Source of the DNA: Astropecten irregularis
Lineage: Eukaryota > Echinodermata > Asteroidea > Paxillosida > Astropectinidae
Direction: 5' to 3'
Length of the DNA stretch: 64,000 nt
NCBI GenBank assembly: GCA_963971285.1
Contig: OZ020259.1
Location: 9,672,001-9,736,000, forward strand
The position numbers were made by a program, and so were the translations under genes. A model generated the notes under the pieces. It saw only the letters and a program-made list of their open reading frames with translations, had not been told where the DNA came from and did not search any database. This document shows positions 42,149 through 52,718 of the stretch, one piece after another (the first letter of the stretch is position 1; the number at the start of each line of letters is the position of its first letter).

Positions 42149-42446
42149 CAGGGCCCAATTTCATGGAACCCGTTACGGCCTATTTTTGTGATTACGGGTA
42201 CTGCTACGCGTGAAATCTATTTCATGGAATCCACAAGCAAGACTTTCGGTTAGCGAAGAATTTCTAGGGTAACCGTGATTATTTTCTGCTAACCGTCCCT
42301 GTCATATGCATTCTGCGGAAAGTTTTTGCTTACGCAGCGAGAAAGACAGTTCTCCCGAGAAATTCGCTAACCGTAAGCAAACTTAAGTCTGCTATCGTAA
42401 GCGAAGAGTGTTTGCTTACGGTAACGGATTCCATGAAAATGGGCCG
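42149..42446. mobile_element. MITE with GGCCCAATTTCATGGAA ends
   Basis: About 298 bp; the left end GGGCCCAATTTCATGGAACC and the reverse complement of the right end (GGCCCATTTTCATGGAATCC) share the terminal 25 bases with few differences. Inner inverted words GTTAGCGAA/TTCGCTAAC and GCTTACG/CGTAAGC give further stems. Confidence 0.7.
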
Positions 42447-42469
42447 CTAGATTAATTTGTTCCGGATAC

Positions 42470-42840
42470 CTTTAAAGGTTTGGTTAGAAACCAAAACAGA
42501 AATGTTCACAGATTTACGTATAACTTACAGGGTATGAAATATGGTGCTGGTAGAATTACCATCAACATTTTCCCGCTTGAAATGGTGTATTTATCTAGAA
42601 ATTAGTAAAACAAAACGACCGAAAATCTTTTTGATCTTTTAAACTTAGGCCTAGATCAAAAATAAAAGAGAAAATACTTCAGAAATACTTGACTATTTTT
42701 CACGGTTTTCTCAAAAAGCGGGCACCGTATGGGACTGAAATCTTCACAGATGACTATTACTGTATCTGTCTTGATATTTTTGCCCATGAATCTGTATTTC
42801 TTTGACAAAAACCAAAGTATGATATCATTACCTTGAAACC
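42470..42840. repeat. MITE-like repeat, CATACTTTGGT family
   Basis: The most complete copy; collinear with 8117-8446 and ending ACCAAAGTATGATATCATTA. The left end is mutated (AAAGGTTTGGTTAGAAACC). A 43-base segment near 42630-42660 is absent from the 8-kb copy. No ORF with homology. Confidence 0.65.
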
Positions 42841-43387
42841 GTTGGTGACTGATACACTCGCGGATGAATATGGCAATCCAAAACCACAGAACTGCAGTCG
42901 GGCTTTCTGTCGTTCTGTTTTTTCTAGACACGTTTATTTTGTTCAAATAACGAATTGCAAACTTACACAATTTATGGAATTTAATCCAGATGTGTAAAAA
43001 TGTGACAAAACAGTCCGGTGCAAATGTGCTGTGATGACGTATGTTTGAAAAAGTGGTTCATTTTACGATATATCGGACATTTTGTTTTGGACTGCGGATC
43101 TAAAGCACGTGCCACGTGGTATGTGAGAAATTTCGAGCAGCCATTCGGTAGAACGTTGTTTTGTGTTTGCAGCGGCGGCTCCAAGTGGGTTTGGGTAGAA
43201 TTCTATAGTATCGGGTATTAATCGCAAAAAGACCTCACGGGCGTCACAAGCAAAGGCATACTTTAGCCTTGGTAATTATGATATATTTGGAGGCATTATG
43301 TACATCATTACGGGGAAATACGATCTAAAGACACATTGCCAAACATTTTGGATTGAAGACACAGGATTGTTCACGCCTCAGTCATTT

Positions 43388-44260
43388 AAAGGTAATTTTA
43401 TACTTTGTTTTTGTCAAAGAAGTGCATAATATGCATGGGGAAAAATATCAAGAAAGATACAATAACAGTCAATCTGTAAAATTCCAAATCCCGTTGCCAA
43501 CTTTTTGAGAAAACAGTGATAAACGCCCACTGTATTTTTATCTTCCGCAGATCAAAATTGTTTTTGGTCATTGGTTTTACCCTTTTTCTGGATAAATACA
43601 GCATGATCAATATTAATATCAAGGAGAACAATTTTAACGGTTTGTTTTGGCTCCCATCACCGTCTTTGGACCTTGTAAATATAGGTAATAAGTATGTGAA
43701 GATTTCTGGGGATTGCGATAAGAAGGGATTCCCAAAACACATTGATTATTTTAGCTCTTAAATAGCTTCTTCTCCTCAAAAATGATACTTTTGACTTTCA
43801 GCAAAATGTTCATGGATCCTTAAAAGCCTATAACAAAGAAATTTATGCAACATTTCAGTGTAAAAATGCAATTTTCTTACGCGCTTCTTGCAAACTTGAA
43901 AACTGCCCGTGTGATCGCGCGAGGCCATTTTGTCTTGGCTGGTCATCAGTCTAATGCCCAGACCCAACAGGAAAAGAGTCCTCAAAAGAGTTGAAACCAG
44001 ACGTTTCTCGTCTGTGGCCGTCTGTGCGGCCGTGAAATGTTACATCTTCGTTACCGTCTTTACCCCATAATTTCCCTCAAAAATCAAAGCCCTGCCCTCT
44101 TTCCACAAAATTAACCTTGTTAATAATGAAGAAGAGGACACCAGGAAAGTATATTTTAGGTAAGTTACTTTTTAAAAAGTAGTTTTCCTTTCCTTACAGT
44201 TTTGGGACTCGTCTTATCACAATCCCCGATTTCTGTTTCGGTATGCTACCAAAGTATGAT
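43388..44260 (+). repeat. Interspersed repeat, copy 2
   Basis: Begins AAAGGTAATTTTATACTTTG, contains the block shared with 34088-34815, and ends near ACCAAAGTATGATTCTTC, so the ends again look like the CATACTTTGGT inverted termini. This copy may be a longer member of the same family. Confidence 0.6.
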
Positions 44261-44326
44261 TCTTCTTCTAGAACGTTGGAGGCCATGGATCTCCAAAATC
44301 TCATATCCTTTGCTGTTCTTATTATT

Positions 44327-44638
44327 TCAATTTTCAGTGATCTTCATCCAGCGGCTGAGACTTGAGATGAAAGTGAGTCTCTGCCTTCCTCTAGCTCTTT
44401 TTCCTTCAATTTTTCCTGTCACTGCAATGTATTCCAATTCTTCCTTTCTTATACTAGCATGATCTAGAAATTGTAACTGTCTTTTCATGATTATTTCAAC
44501 TAGTTTTCTTTTGATTCTTGCCTGAGCGAGTACTTCCTCATTTGACATGTGATCTGTTCGAGATATTCTGAGCATTCTTCTGTAAAACCACATTTCAACT
44601 GATTTCTCTTTTCCATAGCATATGATATTGTGCAACAT
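44327..44638 (-). pseudogene. RTE-like LINE, C-terminal fragment
   Basis: About 100 residues of the C-terminal region of an endonuclease-reverse transcriptase: EMWFYRRMLRISRTDHMSNE, then KLVEIIMKRQLQFLDH and GKIEGKRARGRQR, a pattern well known from RTE/BovB-type elements. It is cut off from the rest of the LINE by about 1 kb of unrelated sequence and has lost its normal upstream context. Confidence 0.82.
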
Positions 44639-44649
44639 TCACTACCGTG

Positions 44650-45650
44650 CAGTAGTTAAGGGTGGAGAATATATAGCAATATATTTCTCTTCATTTTGTT
44701 TTGATTGATAACCGTCTGTTTCTGAGTATACATGTATCTCGTCCGGTCATGAGTTTCCGATGGACATATGTTTTCGATGACGAAATTTGATTCCCATTTA
44801 CCGCGAGACCGTGCGTGATACTTTGTGATCAGTATGCCTGAAGTGATGACTACACTCAGGGCCATCTCCGACATTCAGGATATTGAGAATAAAGTTTTTA
44901 GTTGTGAGTGATACTCAAAAGTAAAAAACTATGTAATTTTGGGTATATATTACTAATGCATTTTAAGGCTAATGTTCAAACGTTTATAAAAGACACAATC
45001 TGTGGTCAAATATTTCAAACTAAACTGTCGTCTGCTTGAACAACTTTCATTCTTCCGATGTCAGACGGCAGGTCACGTAATCCCAGTGCGATCTGGGTTT
45101 TTATGGCATGCCAATGTAACAAAAGTGTTAAAGTCTTTCTCAAATGGAAGTGCCATAATTTTATTTTTCTCTTTTTAATTTGAAACTTTGCTAAGCTGAT
45201 GAACTTAAGCTATCCACGTTTAGGCCTTTCATAATGATGCCAGATATTATAAAAATGTTGTGATAATAATTTTACCTACCATGATCTGTACCAAATTCTC
45301 ATTTTGTTGATTCAACCATTAATTTATAAAAAAAATTTTATCATTCACGATCTTGGAATCAAAACCGTTTCAGGACCTTTTATAAATAACTCCATCGACC
45401 CAGTTCGATCAAATCGAGTCAGGACAATATTTCATCAATTTTTGAGTGACTTGGCACGCCATAGCTACTCCTATGTCAACGAACTTTGCCGCACAACCAA
45501 GTTATCGAAAACTGGTGACGCTTGTTTACATTAGAGGAATCGATGTCGCTGTAAATGACGGACAATATTTCCAAAGAAAAGACTTCAACTTCGAGGATTT
45601 TTACAGAGTATAATCTGGAAGTGTCCAGTTCAAAGTTAGTGAAGTGATTT
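44650..45650. other. Unassigned sequence within the LINE
   Basis: Separates the LINE C-terminal fragment from the palm/thumb region. It does not read as LINE protein on the minus strand and has no gene or terminal repeats that I can see. It is probably another, unidentified insertion. Confidence 0.45.
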
Positions 45651-45654
45651 TCTG

Positions 45655-46003
45655 AAATTTTATTTCGTTTCTGTTTTATAGAAGTTTTCCCGTTATCCCA
45701 TCGGAAACTGATGACTGCAGGCTATTTCCCATTTTCTCAAAATTAATTCTTGACATTCCAATCCTCTTTTTTATTCCGCTGTCACTTCTTCCGTCCGATG
45801 TCAATAAACTACCAAGGTAACTGAATTTCTCAACCTGCTTTGTCGTCGTTTCTCCAATTATTAATTGGCAATCTGGTATATACCCTCATTATCCTGTTGT
45901 TGTTTTTGCTTCCACCGTGCAGTCAGTCTTTCCACAATTAATTGATAATCCCTTATTCCTTTCATGCTCTATGACTACCTCAATCTGGTATATACCCTCA
46001 TTA
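45655..46003 (-). pseudogene. RTE-like LINE, middle fragment left of the Ngaro
   Basis: On the minus strand it reads QVEKFSYLGSLLTSDGRSDS and KKRIGMSRINFEKMG, the RT thumb region of an RTE-type LINE. A 112-bp tandem duplication (45869-45980 and, split by the Ngaro, 45981-46004 plus 53986 onward) lies at the junction. Confidence 0.75.
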
Positions 46004-46004
46004 T
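45869..46004. repeat. 112-bp tandem duplication in the LINE; preserves the empty Ngaro target
   Basis: CAATCTGGTATATACCCTC starts at 45869 and again at 45981. The first unit reads on through CTCATTATCCTGTTG uninterrupted; in the second the Ngaro enters after CTCATTAT, and CCTGTTG resumes at 53986. The two units differ by a 3-base indel and a substitution further along. Confidence 0.85.
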
Positions 46005-46853
46005 ACTCAGACAACAAAGTGGGGACTGACACCATTCTTGAATTCATGCCACAGCTTGAAACTGCATTTATTATGCACTTATTAAAAATGCAAAAGAAAA
46101 AACATATGAACAGAAAGTTATGTACATTAATTACACATTATTCAAATTTTCCTAGAATGAAATGGCAAGGAGCCGGATACCGAACACAGGGCAAACCGGC
46201 TAGACAGACAAACAGGACATAACATTTAATTAATGGACTACCACACCATGTCCATTAAAACAGATTTATGAACGCCATCGTCCATACCCACTTGTGGCCA
46301 CACCAAATAGGACTACCAGTCCTTACCAACCAAATTCACCTCACATGGCCGTGTTAACAGCCGGACCTCCACAAACAACACAAGTAACACACCTTGCCTT
46401 CCTATCACCTTATAAAAGATTGGCCCCAACGAAACCGAAGGGCACCAAAATAGTTTAAATAAGGCCTACACACAAAATGATTCCCCAAGTTGGAAAACGA
46501 GGGGTGCAATTGGCCCCAACGAAACCGAAGGGCACCAAAAAATTTAAGTAAGTCCTACACACAAAATGATTCCCCAAGTTGGAAAACGAGGGGTGCAATT
46601 GGCCCCAACGACACCGAAGGGCACCATAATTAATTCATTACAATTGTAAAAGTATTGGGGAAGATTATCCTCTTTTACAAAACATTGAAAATTCCCCAAG
46701 TTGGAAAACTAAGGGGACATGTTACATAGCCCGACCGGAACCGAAGGGCACTATTGTCAAATAAAATACAAATCCCATGCTCTTACTAATGGAGGCCACC
46801 TATAAAATGTAAGTACCTTAGGAATTTTCCTGCGATTTTCTGTCAAAAAATGC
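46000..46853 (-). repeat. Ngaro split direct repeat B2 (854 bp)
   Basis: Appears identical to 47420-48273 (offset 1420). As the element is transcribed from the minus strand this is its 3' end. It contains three copies of a minirepeat with GGCCCCAACGAAACCGAAGG and TTCCCCAAGTTGGAAAACGA. The small open frames inside are present in both copies and are not genes. Confidence 0.9.
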
Positions 46854-46914
46854 AATTCAGATTTGAATAGTTATTCTGCCCCAATTATGGTGGAGCTCAA
46901 GGGGAGGTGGCGGG

Positions 46915-47424
46915 TGAAGCGAAATGGCTTCAAAGAAAAGCTGTGACAAAGTGACCAAAAAATTAACCAAGGCGCCAAAACTCTGCCAATAGGCACCAAG
47001 GTGCCTCTGATTGGCTGAAACTTTCCCACCATTGACCAATCCTGCGCCTTGCTTGTTCCAACGCACTGATTGGTTGTTGGCCCCGATCCCAGGATCCCCC
47101 AGAATCATATAAATAGCTTCAAGTTGGAAAAACCCAACAGTCTGAAACAGCACGCTGCCGAATACACATTCACAGCGCATAAAACAGCGCGTTGTGTAAC
47201 TGTACAAATTAATGATGTGTACAGTTAGATGCATACCCGACTGTTAACGCACGTACGTGGCCTAATGGCTGCACAGCGTACTTTCAATACAGACTACTCA
47301 AAACATGGTTCTAACTGATTTCTGCCTTGCAACATGGATTAAGCGGAGCTTCTGCAAGGAGGTAATGAACCAGACCATTGCTGAGTATAAAGCATTTGAT
47401 CATTAATATGATAAAATGAATTAT
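46915..47424 (-). repeat. Ngaro split direct repeat A2 (510 bp)
   Basis: Appears identical to A1 at 53476-53985 (offset 6561). Its end GAATTAT runs directly into B1 (ACTCAG), so the A2/B1 border reproduces the joint of the circular intermediate. The 61 bases between it and B2 (46854-46914) are unique. Confidence 0.9.
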
Positions 47425-48273
47425 ACTCAGACAACAAAGTGGGGACTGACACCATTCTTGAATTCATGCCACAGCTTGAAACTGCATTTATTATGCACTT
47501 ATTAAAAATGCAAAAGAAAAAACATATGAACAGAAAGTTATGTACATTAATTACACATTATTCAAATTTTCCTAGAATGAAATGGCAAGGAGCCGGATAC
47601 CGAACACAGGGCAAACCGGCTAGACAGACAAACAGGACATAACATTTAATTAATGGACTACCACACCATGTCCATTAAAACAGATTTATGAACGCCATCG
47701 TCCATACCCACTTGTGGCCACACCAAATAGGACTACCAGTCCTTACCAACCAAATTCACCTCACATGGCCGTGTTAACAGCCGGACCTCCACAAACAACA
47801 CAAGTAACACACCTTGCCTTCCTATCACCTTATAAAAGATTGGCCCCAACGAAACCGAAGGGCACCAAAATAGTTTAAATAAGGCCTACACACAAAATGA
47901 TTCCCCAAGTTGGAAAACGAGGGGTGCAATTGGCCCCAACGAAACCGAAGGGCACCAAAAAATTTAAGTAAGTCCTACACACAAAATGATTCCCCAAGTT
48001 GGAAAACGAGGGGTGCAATTGGCCCCAACGACACCGAAGGGCACCATAATTAATTCATTACAATTGTAAAAGTATTGGGGAAGATTATCCTCTTTTACAA
48101 AACATTGAAAATTCCCCAAGTTGGAAAACTAAGGGGACATGTTACATAGCCCGACCGGAACCGAAGGGCACTATTGTCAAATAAAATACAAATCCCATGC
48201 TCTTACTAATGGAGGCCACCTATAAAATGTAAGTACCTTAGGAATTTTCCTGCGATTTTCTGTCAAAAAATGC
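47420..48273 (-). repeat. Ngaro split direct repeat B1 (854 bp)
   Basis: Upstream copy of B2, overlapping A2 by the shared ATTAT. It follows the hydrolase ORF and probably holds transcript 3' signals. Confidence 0.9.
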
Positions 48274-48327
48274 CAAACGTGCAAAGCGCGCCCCAAGAAA
48301 ATAGACAGGAAGCTCAACCAATCCAAC

Positions 48328-48924
48328 TTATACCCCAATGCTATTGATACAAGTGGTCAAATTGTTACGAAATGCAACATTGCCAGAATTTGATAAGTGA
48401 ACACCATCAAAACGATACATGGAAAAATCGGACCAAACAAACTGTGGATGTCGCAAAACTAGGCAGCCCACCCTCAAGGAGCATGTGCGGATCCATCTGT
48501 TCATTTTTCGCCGCTGCTGCTCCATGCTCTTTTGTGAGTGGGCCCCAAAATAAAAAACCCTAGGTAAAATTTCGGACCAAACAATTTTGGTATTCGGAAA
48601 ACACAAGCCAACCTCTTTCATGAAAATTGCAATGCTCTGCCGTATTGAAAAAACATCTAAAGTTATTAGGTCATTTGTCCCCAAGTGGACAATTATGACT
48701 TGTGGATGGGGTGTATTCTCGGGCACAGATGAAAGTAAAGGCCACAGATCTTTCAACCTGGCCCCACTCTTGCCCAACCAGAGGACCGGAAGGCTGGTCG
48801 CCAAAGGGCGCTGAGCCCAACGAACAAGTGAATCCCCTACAATCCAAACACCACCTGTACAATTATAATAAGATAAAAGAAGTGCGTACATTATTACCCC
48901 ATGCTTATGCCTGGTAGAGTACAC
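48328..48924 (-). CDS. SGNH/GDSL hydrolase of the Ngaro element
   Basis: 198 aa. The SGNH blocks are complete: GDSL with S32 (VWIVGDSLV), GTND with N84 (VIIVHLGTNDL), and the C-terminal D173-x-x-H176 (FDGVHLSNSGN). This is a serine-esterase fold; the substrate is unknown, and its role in transposition has not been established. Hydrolase ORFs are a known Ngaro hallmark. The start overlaps the end of the recombinase ORF by 31 bases in another frame, so it needs re-initiation, frameshifting or its own message. Confidence 0.88.
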   Translation of the reverse strand: MYSTRHKHGVIMYALLLSYYNCTGGVWIVGDSLVRWAQRPLATSLPVLWLGKSGARLKDLWPLLSSVPENTPHPQVIIVHLGTNDLITLDVFSIRQSIAIFMKEVGLCFPNTKIVWSEILPRVFYFGAHSQKSMEQQRRKMNRWIRTCSLRVGCLVLRHPQFVWSDFSMYRFDGVHLSNSGNVAFRNNLTTCINSIGV

Positions 48925-49943
48925 AATGCCTCGGGACGAATGTATGCAAGAACAGCATCAGAACGCCAACGCCCCATTTTTTGAATATTCTCAAGTGAAA
49001 CACCTAAGCTATGAGCAAGAGTTGCTGCCCCAATCCGAAATGAATGTGCCCGAATTTGGAGTTCACCGAGCCCACAAAAAACAAGGGCCTTTTTAAGCAC
49101 TGCATTAAACTGGTAACGTGTCAAAGGTGCGCCACCAAAATGACAAAAAAGAGGACCAGGGCATTGTGGACGAACCTGTACGAAGCTATGCAAAGCATAA
49201 ACAGGACAAATAAAATTATCTTCTGTCTGCACAAGCTTAATTACAATCGGTCTTCCTGATTGATTGGTTTTACAGGTCCGAAAAGAAACCGACACTGATG
49301 AGCACTGAAGCTCAGGAGAACTAAAAGTGATATCTGACCTTAATAATAAGGAATCCTGAATGCGCTTCTGTGAATCCGCAGTAAATTCTCCCACTCTCAT
49401 GAACCCAAAAAATGCACACAACATAGCGGCTTTAAATAACAACACCTCAAAACGAGAATCACAGATATGTGGCAACGCTGACAAAATATTGCTTAAAATT
49501 GGCATTGTTACTGGACACCGAGTATCACCTTGCCTCCGATCACGGCGACAGCCCTCCAAAAGCTTAGATACTATGAAATCCTTAGTGGGATCCGAATGCC
49601 CATGAAGCTTATGATAGAATCCCACTCCAGCCACATATGTGGCAATGGTGGATGGTGCTGAACCCCGGAGAGAGAGCCAAGCAATGAATTCCCTAATGAC
49701 TTGGGATGGAACAGGCAAAGATGTATAACCGAACTGCTCGTTGTTAAATTTAGAAAACACATTCCACCCCGTGGAGTAAGTTTTATAGGAATTCCTGGAA
49801 AATGCAACTGACAGCAAGCGAGAGATCTCACATGCTACCAGAGAGTCGGCAGCCGTGGAATCGGTGTCATCACCTGATCGGCATGAGGGGCGGCCTCCCA
49901 AAATCGTTTCATCTGAAAGCGGGACAAAAAATCGGCCAAGCAA
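48894..49943 (-). CDS. Tyrosine recombinase of the Ngaro element
   Basis: 349 aa integrase of the DIRS order. The catalytic set is complete: R183 (FMRVGEF), H300 and R303 (HSFRIGAATLAH), a W/H-position in MGRWRSD, and Y334 nucleophile (AYIRP). The N-terminal SAM-like core-binding region is LSVAFSRNSYKTYSTGW and REFIAWLSLRGSAPSTI. It would insert the circular cDNA by strand exchange at a short shared sequence, without target duplication. It overlaps the RT ORF by 109 bases. Confidence 0.94.
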   Translation of the reverse strand: MLGRFFVPLSDETILGGRPSCRSGDDTDSTAADSLVACEISRLLSVAFSRNSYKTYSTGWNVFSKFNNEQFGYTSLPVPSQVIREFIAWLSLRGSAPSTIATYVAGVGFYHKLHGHSDPTKDFIVSKLLEGCRRDRRQGDTRCPVTMPILSNILSALPHICDSRFEVLLFKAAMLCAFFGFMRVGEFTADSQKRIQDSLLLRSDITFSSPELQCSSVSVSFRTCKTNQSGRPIVIKLVQTEDNFICPVYALHSFVQVRPQCPGPLFCHFGGAPLTRYQFNAVLKKALVFCGLGELQIRAHSFRIGAATLAHSLGVSLENIQKMGRWRSDAVLAYIRPEALCTLPGISMG

Positions 49944-51508
49944 TTATCAACCCCTGGGACATGTACCGCCTTAAAGACAATGTTTAATTTGAGGCAGTGC
50001 AATACAAACAAACGCACTAAATGCATAATTCTCTCACACTGGGAAGATTGTCCGTTAACGATGTGAACAACCGCCAAGTTATCAGAGCGGAACTTAACCC
50101 TGCGATTGGCAAGCACTGGACCCCAGCACAATACAGCCACAAGCAAGGGAAAAAATTCCAGGAATGCAATGGAAGGAGGATGTTCAAGTATACATGATGG
50201 CCACCGACCTTGCACCCATTTGCCCTGAAAGTATGCCCCATAACCTATTGATGCCGCTGCATCAGTAAACAACTCAACTGAATCCTCCCATGCCCTGTCC
50301 AAAAAGGGGGATACTCCATTAAAGTTTGTCAGAAAATCTAGCCACACAATTAAGTCAAGTCTAGCCCCTACAGACAAGCGCACTCGATGATGCGGTTTAG
50401 TAAGACCCTGAGTGAGGGCAATCAATCGCCGTAAAAAGGCTCGCCCAGGAGCTATTGCTTTACAAACGAAATTCAATGATCCCACAAGTGATTGGACCTC
50501 AACCAATGTAATCTTCCGTTTACTTAGCACAGCATGGATTTTGTCACAAAGAGCCTGAACTTTTACAGCAGGTACTTTAACCTGCCGAGATACTGTGTCA
50601 ATTTCTAACCCCAAATAGGTGATTGACTGAACCGGCCCAACGGTTTTCTCATGGGCTAGGGGAACACCCAGTTCTTTGCATAAATCTGCAAATGCAGACA
50701 AGGTTTTTCCACATGACTGACAAGAGGCCCCCACAAATAAAAAATCATCCAAATAATGTGTTACAAATGGTGAATTGGTCACATGTTTAACCTGATGTTC
50801 TAAGAACGTGCTAAACAATTCAAACAATGAACAGGAAATAGAACAGCCCATGGGTAAACATTTATCATAATAATACATGCCTTCAAATGTGAAACCTAAC
50901 AACTCATAATCCGCAGGGTGAACAGGCAGCAGTCTGAAAGCTGATTTGATATCTGATTTTGCTAACCAAACCCCCTCGCCTGCCTTCATAACAAGATCCA
51001 CTGCATTGTCAAACGAAGCATAATGTACTACGCACTTATCACGCTCAATGAAATCATTCACCGAGCAGCCTGCAGGATAAGATAAGTGATGAATGAGACG
51101 AAATGTCCCCGGTTCTTGCTTGGGGACAAGACCAATAGGGGAACACTGCAATTGAACTAGGGGGCGAGCAGCAAATGGCCCGGCAATGCGGCCTAAACTT
51201 ATTTCCTTGGCCAGCTTTTCGCGCACCACATGTGGGAGTTGTGCAGCCGACTGTAAACAACCTGAATCCCTATTCACCCGCGGACCTGAATAACCAATAT
51301 GAAAACCGTAACTGAAACCTTCCAATAAAATCGAAGCCGCTTGTCTATTTGGATAACCTTCCAACCAGTTTTGCAACACAACTAACTTAATTGGTGTTGG
51401 AGGGACGAAAATTACCCGGCTTACCCTGATTAAAATCCTTTGCACCAGAGGTTGCAGCGACAGCGCCGGCCGTTCCCACTCGCGACAGCAGCTGACGCTG
51501 GCCGCCAT
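49835..51508 (-). CDS. Reverse transcriptase and RNase H of the Ngaro element
   Basis: 557 aa. RT motifs in order: IGLVPKQEPGTFRLIHHLS; AKSDIKSAFRLLPVHP (first catalytic Asp); CLPMGCSISCSLFE; YLDD at 252-255 (THYLDDFLFVG); YLGLEID. The RNase H domain follows: TDAAAS with D416, an acidic ALEFF-equivalent (AFLEFFPL), FRSDNLAV and the final NCLADFLSR aspartate. It copies element RNA to cDNA. No methyltransferase domain is present, unlike DIRS1-group elements. Overlaps Gag by 122 bases and the recombinase by 109 bases. Confidence 0.95.
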   Translation of the reverse strand: MAASVSCCREWERPALSLQPLVQRILIRVSRVIFVPPTPIKLVVLQNWLEGYPNRQAASILLEGFSYGFHIGYSGPRVNRDSGCLQSAAQLPHVVREKLAKEISLGRIAGPFAARPLVQLQCSPIGLVPKQEPGTFRLIHHLSYPAGCSVNDFIERDKCVVHYASFDNAVDLVMKAGEGVWLAKSDIKSAFRLLPVHPADYELLGFTFEGMYYYDKCLPMGCSISCSLFELFSTFLEHQVKHVTNSPFVTHYLDDFLFVGASCQSCGKTLSAFADLCKELGVPLAHEKTVGPVQSITYLGLEIDTVSRQVKVPAVKVQALCDKIHAVLSKRKITLVEVQSLVGSLNFVCKAIAPGRAFLRRLIALTQGLTKPHHRVRLSVGARLDLIVWLDFLTNFNGVSPFLDRAWEDSVELFTDAAASIGYGAYFQGKWVQGRWPSCILEHPPSIAFLEFFPLLVAVLCWGPVLANRRVKFRSDNLAVVHIVNGQSSQCERIMHLVRLFVLHCLKLNIVFKAVHVPGVDNCLADFLSRFQMKRFWEAAPHADQVMTPIPRLPTLW

Positions 51509-52718
51509 GTTGGGGAACTGGTGCCCGCCGTGCCATTGCCTCGTAATTACGCCTGTTTGCGCCTATATGTGCGCGGTCACCAGTGAAATTCGAGGCAGGC
51601 CTGTTGCCATGGTTGCCAGAGCGGCATACGAGTGCATTGTGCCCAAAGCGGTAACAAGTGCTGCACTTGTGTGCAAATTTGCAATTAGTGTACCGGCAAC
51701 CGCCGGACCTGTTGAATGCATAACACAAACCCACCCCAGCACGAGATGTGCGACCGAATGCAGATAAACCTGGGCGTGAAGTCGGATTACTAATATTATT
51801 ATAACCACCGGGCTGATTAATTGAGGCAGCCGCTGCTACAGTAACCCACAACTCGATATCCATCTCCCCCCAACTGCTAGCCGGGTCAGCGGCACGACGG
51901 AGCCTAAACTGCTCGTCGTACGCCCGCCAACCAAAGCCGGGAAATTGCACAGAGGCCAAACGGATTGTTTCGGCATATTTAAGCAGCTCGGCAGCCCTAG
52001 TGGAATGTTTTTCCAAGAAGATAGCCATGAAAACATGAAAGGCTGAAAGCCATTTATCAAGGCTATCAATTTTCTTTCTTGCCGGCACTGCGGGCCGTAA
52101 AACCATATTACCTGCGTCATTGACGGTAAAAACCATCTCATTTATATTTTGTTGGTGGCTGTGCGCCAGAAGCTGTATCGAATTGTCGCTCAGCAAGTGA
52201 GCGAAATCGACGAATTCGCCATCCCAAATTTTTTGTTTGACTGTCGCTGGAATGGCAAACCCTAACGCCCCTACCTTTAAGCTAGGCCTACTTGTCACGG
52301 AATCATGAGTGGTGACGCCCAGCTGACCTAAGCCTAAAGTAACAACAGGCTGACCGTCTACGGCCGCCGTAAAATTAACTCCCCCATCCTGCCCACCCGA
52401 ATGAACCGTGTCAGTTAATACAGTGGTTAAAGCAAGGCCTGACTCACCCCCTGCAGCTGTATTTGTGGGTCCGGTGGAGGAGCTCGACGATGCCGTCGCT
52501 GTCGCAGCCGGCACCGAAGCCGAAAGCGAAGTAGGCCTAACGTTAGACCTTGCCACTCGAGTTCCAGCGGATGCCAGCACGGATGTGGAGGTGCTGGTAG
52601 TGGGGGGAGCCTCAGCGGAAGTAACCACACTGGCGACTCTCGTTCTCTTTGGGGGCGGTGGCCGCAAACTGTCAGCCAAACGCGCCGGTGCGCGTGTTGC
52701 TCGCTTGGCCCGCAACAT
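51387..52718 (-). CDS. Gag-like protein of the Ngaro element
   Basis: 443 aa. The N-terminal 110 residues are Ala/Ser/Thr/Pro-rich and basic. A helical core follows (about 150-310: FVDFAHLLSDNSIQLLAHS, DSLDKWLSAFHVFMAIFLEK, LWVTVAAAASI). A cysteine/histidine cluster at about 332-366 (LCYAFNRSGGCRYTNCKFAH, then KCSTCYRFGHNALVC) combines CCCH and CCHC-like zinc sites, as in DIRS-order Gag proteins. It presumably packages the RNA into a nucleoprotein. CpG-rich compared with its neighbours. Confidence 0.88.
   Translation of the reverse strand: MLRAKRATRAPARLADSLRPPPPKRTRVASVVTSAEAPPTTSTSTSVLASAGTRVARSNVRPTSLSASVPAATATASSSSSTGPTNTAAGGESGLALTTVLTDTVHSGGQDGGVNFTAAVDGQPVVTLGLGQLGVTTHDSVTSRPSLKVGALGFAIPATVKQKIWDGEFVDFAHLLSDNSIQLLAHSHQQNINEMVFTVNDAGNMVLRPAVPARKKIDSLDKWLSAFHVFMAIFLEKHSTRAAELLKYAETIRLASVQFPGFGWRAYDEQFRLRRAADPASSWGEMDIELWVTVAAAASINQPGGYNNISNPTSRPGLSAFGRTSRAGVGLCYAFNRSGGCRYTNCKFAHKCSTCYRFGHNALVCRSGNHGNRPASNFTGDRAHIGANRRNYEAMARRAPVPQHGGQRQLLSRVGTAGAVAATSGAKDFNQGKPGNFRPSNTN

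Noticed and set aside
45917..46222. 101-residue open frame, repeated as a 67-residue frame at 47439-47642
   Set aside because: It lies in the Ngaro B repeats and is duplicated only because the repeat is. It has no domain and is antisense to the element's genes.
46857..47234. 125-residue minus-strand frame, extended at 53325-53795
   Set aside because: It lies in the Ngaro A repeats, which serve as terminal sequence. The shared 5' part is duplicated with the repeat and the remainder differs. It has no recognisable domain.
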